A stretch of 27,951 bases of DNA from Collinsella aerofaciens (GTDB taxonomy: Bacteria; Actinomycetota; Coriobacteriia; Coriobacteriales; Coriobacteriaceae): contig RQCP01000020.1 of NCBI GenBank assembly GCA_008668235.1, positions 1-27,951 on the forward strand. Direction: 5' to 3'. The number at the start of each line of letters is the position of its first letter. The stretch's first letter is position 1. The position numbers were made by a program, and so were the translations under genes. The notes under the pieces are model-generated. The model saw nothing but the letters and a program-made list of their open reading frames with translations. It did no database searches and had not been told where the DNA came from. Positions 22,722 to 27,951 of the stretch are shown here, in pieces.

Positions 22722-23468
22722 ATGGAAAAGCTGGGAGTTATCGGCGGCATGGGCGCCGAGGCCACGTCGTATTACTACGACCAGGTGGTACGTCATACGG
22801 CTGCTGCCTGCGATCAGGAACATATCGACATGGTGGTGCTCTCCAAGTCGACCATGCCCGACCGTACGCTGGCCATTAAGACCGGCGAGCATGCCAAGCT
22901 GCTGGCGACCATGAAAGAGTGCGCCCAGGCACTCGAGTCGCTGGGCTGTGCGCACATTGCCATTCCCTGCAACACGTCACACTACTTCTACGACCAGATC
23001 CAGTCGTTTACGAAGGTGCCGATTATCCACATGCCGCGTGAGTCGGTGCGCTATGCTCTGGCCGGTGCGGTGATGGGGGAGTGCGAGTTCGACCCCAACC
23101 TGAGTATGCCGGCCGAGCCGGTGCACAAGATTGGCATTATGGGAACCGATGGCACCGTGGGCGCGGGCGTCTACGGACGCGAATGTAAGGCTGCGGGTGT
23201 TGAGGTTGTCTATCCCAGCGAGAAACGTCAGAACGATGTGATGTCGCTTATCTACGATGATGTGAAGGCCGGACGTGAGCCCGATATGGATAAGTTCGAC
23301 CGCGTGATGTGGGAGTTCGCCCGTAGCGGCTGCGACCGCGTCATTCTGGCCTGCACCGAGCTCTCGGTGCTGCAGAAGTACCGAGAGATGCCCGAGATCA
23401 CCCTCGACGCCATGGATGTCCTGGTGCGCGAATCCATCATCCGCAGCGGCGCCCCCTACCGCCTCTAG
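22722..23468 (+). CDS. Aspartate/glutamate racemase family protein, probable aspartate racemase
   Basis: A 248-residue protein. ATG 22722 has AGGAGG upstream. A cofactor-independent racemase with two catalytic Cys: Cys83 in AIPCNTSHYFYD and Cys211 in ILACTELSVL. The N-terminal GVIGGMGAEATSYYYDQVV and the pairing with a D-aspartate ligase favour aspartate over glutamate. It interconverts L- and D-Asp in the cytoplasm. It lies 84 bases after the ligase gene, probably in the same transcript although TTTACA/TATGAT-like boxes occur in the gap. A strong terminator follows at 23527. Confidence 0.88.
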   Translation: MEKLGVIGGMGAEATSYYYDQVVRHTAAACDQEHIDMVVLSKSTMPDRTLAIKTGEHAKLLATMKECAQALESLGCAHIAIPCNTSHYFYDQIQSFTKVPIIHMPRESVRYALAGAVMGECEFDPNLSMPAEPVHKIGIMGTDGTVGAGVYGRECKAAGVEVVYPSEKRQNDVMSLIYDDVKAGREPDMDKFDRVMWEFARSGCDRVILACTELSVLQKYREMPEITLDAMDVLVRESIIRSGAPYRL

Positions 23469-23526
23469 CTTCCGGCCTGTCAAAAAGGGGCAGGTTAATT
23501 TTGGTGGGTTTATCTGGTGAAACAGT

Positions 23527-23564
23527 AAAGGCCTCGGCTCGTTTGGTGCGAGCCGAGGCCTTTT
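23527..23564. terminator. Bidirectional terminator between racemase and ecfT
   Basis: A perfect 15-bp stem, AAAGGCCTCGGCTCG with its complement, seven-base loop and T runs on both strands. It serves the convergent racemase and ecfT transcripts. Confidence 0.9.
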
Positions 23565-23592
23565 GCGTTGGGCGGTTGCTGTCGGTGGTGAA

Positions 23593-24339
23593 CTAGAACA
23601 GGAAGCCGATGGCGATGAGGGCGATGCTGACGATGAGCACGGCGATGTCCAGGCCCTTGATGGGGTAGCGCTTGTACGAGCTGGCGCGCGTACGCAGATA
23701 GAAGCCGCGCTGTTCTGCCGCCAAGGCTGTGGCATCGGTCTTGCCCACGCTCGAGATGAGCAGTGGCACACACAGTGGCAGCATGAGCTTAAGCTTCTTG
23801 ATGGGGTTCTTGGTGTCGTACTCGACGCCGCGTGCGGTCTGCGCCTCCATGATGGCATTCATCTCCTGACCAAACACCGGCACAAAGCGCAGCGCCGTGG
23901 TAAAGGTGAAGGCATAGCGATACGGCACGTGCAACACCTCGACGCAGGCGTTGGCAAGGTCGTTGAGCTTGGTCACCATGAGCATGAGGATGAGTGGTAA
24001 CGCCACACCCAGCAGGCGAAGGCAGGCCTTCGATCCTGTGATGAGACCCGTGTCGGTGATAAAGCTCCACACCACGTTGCCATCGCGCATAAAGGCCAGC
24101 TGGAGCACCAGCATGATAAGCGCGAGCGGAATCAGCAACTTGAGCAGCGAGAACAGACGGTCGACGACACCGGCATAGGCACCCAGCGCAAGGGTGAGTG
24201 CCAAAAAGCCCAGCAGCGCCACGTAGGTGTCGGACAAGAAGATGCCGACGATGATGGCGGCGGCGAGGCCCAGTTTGACGACGGGATTCAGGCGATGCAG
24301 CAGCGTATCGCCCGGCATGTAGTCGATGACGTTAACCAC
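23593..24339 (-). CDS. ecfT: Energy-coupling factor transporter transmembrane protein EcfT
   Basis: Membrane scaffold that links the two ABC ATPases to the substrate-binding S component. It has 248 residues from GTG 24339, which has AAGGAG upstream and overlaps the upstream gene's stop by eight bases. ATG 24372 would give 259 residues but lies before that binding site. It starts MVNVIDYMPGDTLLHRLNP, typical for EcfT. There are several hydrophobic helices. The two Ala-Arg-Gly-type coupling motifs appear as AQTARGVEYD and AAEQRGFYLR in the C-terminal cytoplasmic part. It is third in the ECF operon. Confidence 0.92.
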   Translation of the reverse strand: MVNVIDYMPGDTLLHRLNPVVKLGLAAAIIVGIFLSDTYVALLGFLALTLALGAYAGVVDRLFSLLKLLIPLALIMLVLQLAFMRDGNVVWSFITDTGLITGSKACLRLLGVALPLILMLMVTKLNDLANACVEVLHVPYRYAFTFTTALRFVPVFGQEMNAIMEAQTARGVEYDTKNPIKKLKLMLPLCVPLLISSVGKTDATALAAEQRGFYLRTRASSYKRYPIKGLDIAVLIVSIALIAIGFLF

Positions 24340-26083
24340 GGTGGACCATCTCCTTGGTAATTCGAACGACATCGGTGACCTCGCTCACCTGCGCAAAAGC
24401 GGGCGAGACGGAAGATGCCAGACGGCGCGAGAGTTCGATGACCTGGGGCGGCTCAACGTAGGCACGCCGCATGAGATCGATGTTCGAGAACAGCTCGTGC
24501 GTGCGGCCGCGGTCGAGGATGCGACCGTCGGCCATTACCACAATGCGCTCGGCAAAATCCGAGACGACTTCCATATCGTGGCAGACCATGATTACGGCGC
24601 AGCCACGCTCGGCCATGGTGCGCACTGTTTCCATGACGGTCATGCACTCGCGGTAATCAAGGCCGCTCGTGGGCTCGTCGAGCACCACGATTTTGGGCTC
24701 TACGACCACGACGGAGGCGAGTGCCACCATTTGTCGCTGACCGCGCGACAGCGAGAAAGGCGCCTCATCGGCGGGCAGACCAAAGCGGTCGATGACGAGC
24801 TGAGCACGGCGCAGTGCCTCGGCGCGGTCGATGCCGGCAAGCTCCAGGCCAAAGGCGACCTCGTCGAGTACGGTATCCTTGCAGATCTGGCGGTCGGGGT
24901 TTTGGAAGAGCGTTGCGACCTCGCGGGCGATGCGGCTCGTGGGGACGGCTGCTGTATCCAGTCCCGTGACGCGCACGCTGCCCGAGGCGGGCTTGAGCAG
25001 GCCCGTGAGCAGCTTGGTGAGCGTGGTCTTGCCGGCACCGTTCTGGCCGACGATGCCCACGAGCTCGCCAGGATAGAGCGTCAGGCTAAGGTCGTGTACG
25101 GCGGCGCCGCTATTGGGATAGGCAAACTCAACATGGTCGAAGGTGAGTACGGGTTCGGCGTCCTTGGCATGAGGACGCAACGACGGTGCATGCGGGGAAC
25201 CGGCGGGCGCCTGGGCTTCGATAGCCGCGTGTGCGGGGTCGACGATGCCCGAAATCAGGCGCTCGGCCTCATCGACATCCAAGCAGGGGGTACCGCTTAC
25301 CAGGCCATCGGCCTCGAGGCTATTGAAGATACGCGTGACGCGAGGGCAGTCGACGCCGATGGCACGGAGCTCGTCGGTATGCGCGAAGACCTCGTGTGGC
25401 TCGCCTTGCAGCGCGATTTCGCCATGGTTGAGCACGAGCACGCGGTTGCAGTACTCCGAGAGCAGGGCGACCTTTTGCTCAACGACGACGATGGTGATTC
25501 CAAGTGTGCGGTTTGCCTCACGCAGCGTCTCGAAGACCAGCGTGGAGCTGGCGGGGTCGAGTGCCGCGGTGGGCTCGTCGAGAACCAAGACGCGCGGACG
25601 CATGGCGAGGATGGCGGCGATGGCCACCTTTTGCTTCTGTCCGCCCGAGAGGGTGGCGATCTCGCGGTCGCGCAGGTCGCTGATGCCGACGGTCTCGAGC
25701 GTTTCGCTCACGCGCTGCTCGATCTGGTCGTGGGGAACGCCAAAGTTCTCGAGGCCAAAGAGCATCTCGTCCTCGACGACCGAAGCGACCATCTGCGTGT
25801 CGATATCCTGCAGCACACTGCCGACGATTTGCGACACGTCGGTGAGCGAGACCTCGCAGGTGTCGTGGCCGTCGACCATGACGGACCCAAAGAACGTGCC
25901 GGTGTAGTGGTGGGGCACGGCGCCCGACAGACAGGCGGCAAGTGTGGACTTACCGGCGCCCGAGGGCCCGATGATGCCGATGAAATCTCCCTTGTTCACG
26001 CTGAGCGAAACGTGGCAGAGCGCCTGCTCGGTTTGCGTGCCATAGGAGAACGAGACATCGTCGACGTTGATGATCGTTTCCAT
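24332..26083 (-). CDS. Fused double ABC ATPase of an ECF transporter (EcfA1/A2 in one chain)
   Basis: A 583-residue protein with two ABC ATPase domains that power the ECF transporter. Domain 1: Walker A GPSGAGKST (39-47), Q-loop VLQDIDTQ, signature LSGGQ (145-149), Walker B VLVLDE (165-170). A linker (about 255-310) is rich in Ala, Pro and His. Domain 2: Walker A GQNGAGKTT (346-354), Q-loop FQNPDRQI, signature LSRGQ (445-449) instead of LSGGQ, Walker B IVVLDE (465-470), then H-switch VCHDMEVV. ATG 26083 has AAAGG upstream. The fused arrangement is known from some Actinobacteria and Firmicutes ECF systems. Its stop overlaps the ecfT start. Confidence 0.93.
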   Translation of the reverse strand: METIINVDDVSFSYGTQTEQALCHVSLSVNKGDFIGIIGPSGAGKSTLAACLSGAVPHHYTGTFFGSVMVDGHDTCEVSLTDVSQIVGSVLQDIDTQMVASVVEDEMLFGLENFGVPHDQIEQRVSETLETVGISDLRDREIATLSGGQKQKVAIAAILAMRPRVLVLDEPTAALDPASSTLVFETLREANRTLGITIVVVEQKVALLSEYCNRVLVLNHGEIALQGEPHEVFAHTDELRAIGVDCPRVTRIFNSLEADGLVSGTPCLDVDEAERLISGIVDPAHAAIEAQAPAGSPHAPSLRPHAKDAEPVLTFDHVEFAYPNSGAAVHDLSLTLYPGELVGIVGQNGAGKTTLTKLLTGLLKPASGSVRVTGLDTAAVPTSRIAREVATLFQNPDRQICKDTVLDEVAFGLELAGIDRAEALRRAQLVIDRFGLPADEAPFSLSRGQRQMVALASVVVVEPKIVVLDEPTSGLDYRECMTVMETVRTMAERGCAVIMVCHDMEVVSDFAERIVVMADGRILDRGRTHELFSNIDLMRRAYVEPPQVIELSRRLASSVSPAFAQVSEVTDVVRITKEMVHRG

Positions 26084-26101
26084 GGATACCTTTCATAGTC
26101 A

Positions 26102-26145
26102 TTGGGGACGTTCTTTAATGACTAGTCGTTTAAGAACGTCCCCAA
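26102..26145. repeat. Perfect 14-bp inverted repeat inside the ECF operon
   Basis: TTGGGGACGTTCTT and AAGAACGTCCCCAA flank a 16-base centre that itself contains GACTAGTC. There is no T run on either strand. It lies 18 bases before the start of the fused ATPase gene, so it may affect its expression relative to the S component. Confidence 0.65.
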
Positions 26146-26188
26146 AAGCTCGTTGTTTGGGACAGTCTTTGGTGGTGAAGCACGGAGA

Positions 26189-26288
26189 CGGCTTTACGAG
26201 GGGCCCAGGTTGGCGCGAAAGAGGAGCGAAGCGTACTTGGGTACGCGAGCGACGAATGAACGCCAAGATGGGGTGGCTCGTAAAGCCG
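26189..26288 (+). repeat. 100-nt palindromic repeat element, copy B
   Basis: The ends CGGCTTTACGAG and CTCGTAAAGCCG are exact complements. The interior matches copy A read on the minus strand (CCCAGGTTG, GAAAGAGGAGCGA, GTACGCGAGCGACG, CAAGATGGGGTG). It lies between the S component and the fused ATPase gene, on the strand opposite to transcription. The inner stem TGGCG with CGCCA corresponds to TGCCG with CGGCA in copy A, a compensatory change. Confidence 0.75.
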
Positions 26289-26294
26289 AGCGGG

Positions 26295-26867
26295 TTAGTT
26301 GAGCCTAAGGGCCTTCTGGATGGGCAGGTAGAGGGCGCCGACCAGAATGGCGTTAAAGACGGCGGTCATGGCAACGACGGGCAGCATGGCGGCGGCGAGC
26401 TCGCCTACCACGCCGAGCATGGCCATCTTGATGATCATGAAGATGACGCCGGAGACAAAGGTGGTCAGGAAGGTTGCGACAATGGCGATTGCGGGCTTGA
26501 CCTGACCGTCCTTGCCGGCGGCGTTGACGATGCCGGCCATGAGCATGGCGGCGATGCCCTCGGCGGCAAAATCGACGAACGGCGAAGTGGTGGTGATCTG
26601 GATCACGGCAGCCGAGATGAGGCCGATGACGAGCGCTTGGCCGATGTTAGGGCGAACGACCAGGATGGTGAGGCAGAAGGCCGAGATGATGAACTCGGGG
26701 CTGATCATGCCGCCCGAGATGCCCGAGATGGCCTTGCCGACGGTGAAGTTGAGGATGAAGCCTGCAGCGAGCAGGATGGCGAGCAGGACGAGAGCGCGGA
26801 CGTCGAGTTTGCCGCGGTCGGCGGTCTGGACGGTGCGGGGCTGGGCGGCGGTGGTGTTCTGAGACAT
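26295..26867 (-). CDS. ECF transporter S component, probably for tryptophan
   Basis: A 190-residue membrane protein. ATG 26867 (MSQNTTAAQPRTVQTADRG) has AAAGGA upstream. It has about six hydrophobic helices: LVLLAILLAAGFILNFTVG, FIISAFCLTILVV, ALVIGLISAAVIQI, GIAAMLMAGIVNA, AIVATFLTTFVSGVIFMII and MLPVVAMTAVFNAILVGAL. Size, topology and the neighbouring fused ATPase and EcfT identify a substrate-binding S component. Sequence alone did not tell me the substrate. The upstream leader peptide with three Trp codons and an attenuator points to tryptophan (TrpP-like). First structural gene of the operon. Confidence 0.87.
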   Translation of the reverse strand: MSQNTTAAQPRTVQTADRGKLDVRALVLLAILLAAGFILNFTVGKAISGISGGMISPEFIISAFCLTILVVRPNIGQALVIGLISAAVIQITTTSPFVDFAAEGIAAMLMAGIVNAAGKDGQVKPAIAIVATFLTTFVSGVIFMIIKMAMLGVVGELAAAMLPVVAMTAVFNAILVGALYLPIQKALRLN

Positions 26868-26912
26868 GGTGAAAATCCTTTCGGAATGGGGGTGCAAGAG
26901 AAAAGCGGAGGC

Positions 26913-27042
26913 GCGTGATGCGAATGCGATCGGGCTCGAGATAGAAAAAGGCCCCCGGTCGAAACCGGAGGCCTTCCAATCACCTAGAGCGCAAAAACAG
27001 GCGTGAGGGACTCACTGTCGACCGATCGTATTCGCATCACGC
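26913..27042 (-). repeat. 21-nt inverted repeat enclosing the attenuator
   Basis: GCGTGATGCGAATGCGATCGG at 26913-26933 is the complement, with one mismatch, of 27022-27042. On the transcript the first arm overlaps codons 13-20 of the leader peptide, and the second arm lies after the terminator. An 8-nt segment upstream of the leader's start (27096-27103) can pair with the first arm too. Confidence 0.75.
26945..26975 (-). terminator. Attenuator terminator before the S component gene
   Basis: On the transcript AAGGCCTCCGGT, loop TTCG, ACCGGGGGCCTT, then a T run: a strong intrinsic terminator 37 bases after the leader-peptide stop and about 77 bases before the S component start. TCGACCGG in its loop and 3' arm can instead pair with ATCGGTCGA in the last leader codons, giving an antiterminator. 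Confidence 0.85.
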
Positions 27043-27080
27043 CACCACCAGTTGTTGAGAGACTTCATCGTGTTCTTCAT
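27012..27080 (-). CDS. Tryptophan leader peptide (22 residues, three consecutive Trp)
   Basis: ATG 27080 has GAAAGGAG eight bases upstream. The 22-codon frame reads MKNTMKSLNNWWWRDANTIG then RQ and TGA at 27012. Three consecutive TGG codons (11-13) in such a short peptide, followed by a terminator with an alternative pairing, are the hallmark of ribosome-mediated attenuation. When charged tRNA-Trp is scarce, the ribosome should stall at codons 11-13, leaving codons 18-22 free to pair with the terminator and permit read-through. The product itself probably has no function. Confidence 0.88.
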   Translation of the reverse strand: MKNTMKSLNNWWWRDANTIGRQ

Positions 27081-27138
27081 GTCGGTGGCTCCTTTCGTGA
27101 TGCCGTGGCGCGGTCGCACCTAGTTGCTGTTGCGCTGC

Positions 27139-27147
27139 ACTATAGCA
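27139..27147 (-). promoter_or_regulatory. Extended -10 promoter of the Trp-leader/ECF operon
   Basis: On the minus strand TGCTATAGT combines a TG extension with TATAGT, 58 bases before the leader-peptide start. The -35 region is weak, as expected for an extended -10 promoter. Confidence 0.65.
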
Positions 27148-27166
27148 CAGCGAAGTGTGTACAGGG

Positions 27167-27187
27167 AAATCTTTTTTGAAAAGATTT
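27167..27187. promoter_or_regulatory. AT-rich palindrome upstream of the ECF-operon promoter
   Basis: AAATCTTTT and AAAAGATTT are exact complements with a three-base centre. It begins 22 bases upstream of the -10 box, so it covers the -35/UP region and could be an operator. It stands out in GC-rich surroundings. Confidence 0.5.
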
Positions 27188-27224
27188 CGGCGACGTTTCC
27201 CGCCGGTCGAACGGGCGGCTGGGT

Positions 27225-27251
27225 GGGCGGGCGACCTTGGCCTTCCCGCCC
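27225..27251 (-). terminator. GC-rich hairpin after the surface-protein gene
   Basis: GGGCGGG and CCCGCCC with a 13-base loop, 21 bases past the stop on the minus strand. There is no T run, so it is a weak terminator candidate. Confidence 0.35.
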
Positions 27252-27272
27252 GCGCCTTAAGGTGAGGGGTTC

Positions 27273-27951
27273 TTAGGCCTTTTTGCGACGATAGAGCACG
27301 AAGCCGCAGACACCGATGACGACGACGGCGCCAACGGCCATGGCGGCCATGTTGTTGCCCTCGGACTTCTCCTCGGTTGCCTCTTCTTTAACATCGGGCT
27401 CGGCTACATCCTCATCGGAGAGGGCCTCGTCGGCGTAGGTGATGGACTCGACTAGGCAGTCGTTGTCGGCATCGTAGTCACTCGGGACGAACTCCTCGGA
27501 GAAGTCGCCCTCCTTGAGGTAGTCACGCATTTCCTCGAGCATGGCCTTGCACTTGAGGTAGGTGTTCTTGGTGGCAGCCTTGCCGGCCTTGTTGGCCAGG
27601 GCGGTGCGGGCCTCGGTGTTCTCGGCGGCCTGCATGGCCTCGTCGACGGTCAGGTTCTGCTCGATGAGCTCCTTCTGCAGGGCGTCGAGGTAGGCGCGGA
27701 CGCCGGTAGCGCAGTGATCGCGGTTCTCATAGGCGAGCGTGTTGATGTCCATGAGGACGTAGTTGATGGAGTTCTTGGGCTCCTCGTTGTTTACAACGTC
27801 TTCCTCTTCGCAGTGATCGAAGGAGACATCCTGATCGCTGAAGTAGGGGCTGACCTCGGTGAGCAGTGCGGAGTAGAGGGGGATAGCGACGGAGAACTCG
27901 GCGTTGGAGAGCATCTCCCACTGGATGGTCGCGATTTCGGGGTCCATGCCG
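27273..27951 (-). CDS. Surface-anchored protein, C-terminal part
   Basis: At least 224 residues; the frame continues to the window edge, and the ATG at 27947 cannot be checked for a ribosome binding site. With no signal peptide seen, the true start is probably outside. The visible part is acidic and helical with several Cys (FDHCEEED, NRDHCATG, LKCKAML, DNDCLVES). A Glu/Asp-rich spacer follows, then one membrane helix at the end (MAAMAVGAVVVIGVCGFVLY) and a basic tail RRKKA. That ending resembles cell-wall-anchored proteins, but no LPxTG motif is present, so it may simply stay in the membrane. No family was recognised. Confidence 0.78.
   Translation of the reverse strand, partial: GMDPEIATIQWEMLSNAEFSVAIPLYSALLTEVSPYFSDQDVSFDHCEEEDVVNNEEPKNSINYVLMDINTLAYENRDHCATGVRAYLDALQKELIEQNLTVDEAMQAAENTEARTALANKAGKAATKNTYLKCKAMLEEMRDYLKEGDFSEEFVPSDYDADNDCLVESITYADEALSDEDVAEPDVKEEATEEKSEGNNMAAMAVGAVVVIGVCGFVLYRRKKA

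Noticed and set aside
24340..24372. ATG 24372 as the ecfT start
   Set aside because: It would add 11 residues inside the upstream gene and lies before the AAGGAG site; GTG 24339 fits the EcfT N-terminus and spacing.
24326..26098. 590-codon plus-strand ORF opposite the fused ECF ATPase
   Set aside because: An antisense shadow caused by high GC. The minus strand carries all ABC motifs in order.
26102..26145. The 14-bp inverted repeat as an intrinsic terminator
   Set aside because: No T run follows on either strand and the operon continues across it.
26913..27147. T-box riboswitch before the S component
   Set aside because: I found no T-box TGGNACCGCG-type sequence. A leader ORF with tandem Trp codons plus terminator explains the region better.

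Overview
The window is about 28 kb of high-GC bacterial chromosome, packed with short intergenic gaps and intrinsic terminators. Gene content and style suggest a gut actinobacterium of the Coriobacteriia, most likely Collinsella or a close relative. The supporting signs are the acetyl-type lysine pathway with DapH, L-lactate dehydrogenase, ECF vitamin/amino-acid transport, a D-aspartate ligase/racemase pair, and strong GC bias at third codon positions. This assignment is inferred from memory of these families, not from a search. No rRNA, tRNA, CRISPR array, transposase or prophage gene was seen.

Layout. 1-1118: 3' part of the ABC-F factor ettA. 1340-3739 (minus): two unrecognised genes, one with a long acidic Ala/Pro-rich linker and one membrane protein with a Ser/Thr/Asn/Gln-rich tail. 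3943-8356 (plus): nadE, a class I aminotransferase and ldh, with terminator-type hairpins before the aminotransferase and ldh. 8471-9631: a Mbeg1/DUF2974 alpha/beta hydrolase bracketed by two copies of a short repeat. 9743-10747: a YejK/NdpA-type nucleoid-associated protein. 10889-14690 (minus): lysine operon lysA-dapA-dapB-dapH behind a lysine riboswitch; lysA and dapA are one uninterrupted reading frame. 15069-16579 (plus): divergent M20 deacetylase and a coupled small membrane protein. 16744-19120: FxLYD membrane protein, HTH protein and membrane-anchored Ser/Thr kinase. 19158-21158 (minus): secreted coiled-coil cell-wall hydrolase and a MOSC protein. 21381-23468: D-aspartate ligase and aspartate racemase. 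23593-27147 (minus): an ECF transporter (S component, fused double ATPase, EcfT) behind a tryptophan attenuator with a 22-residue leader peptide containing three consecutive Trp codons. 27273-27951: 3' part of a surface-anchored protein.

How the genes work together. DapA, DapB, DapH, the M20 deacetylase, LysA and possibly the aminotransferase at 6041 cover almost the whole acetylated diaminopimelate/lysine route; aspartokinase, Asd and DapF are absent here. The riboswitch would shut the operon when lysine is plentiful. The racemase makes D-Asp and the ATP-grasp ligase would attach it to peptidoglycan precursors; the secreted hydrolase also acts on the wall. The Trp leader gives the S component a likely substrate, tryptophan, which sequence family alone would not.

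The most unusual observations are the Trp attenuator governing an ECF transporter, with an extra 21-nt inverted repeat wrapped around its terminator; the lysA-dapA fusion; a 100-nt palindromic element present twice with compensatory changes in its stems; and a perfect 14-bp inverted repeat that buries the ribosome binding site of the FxLYD gene.
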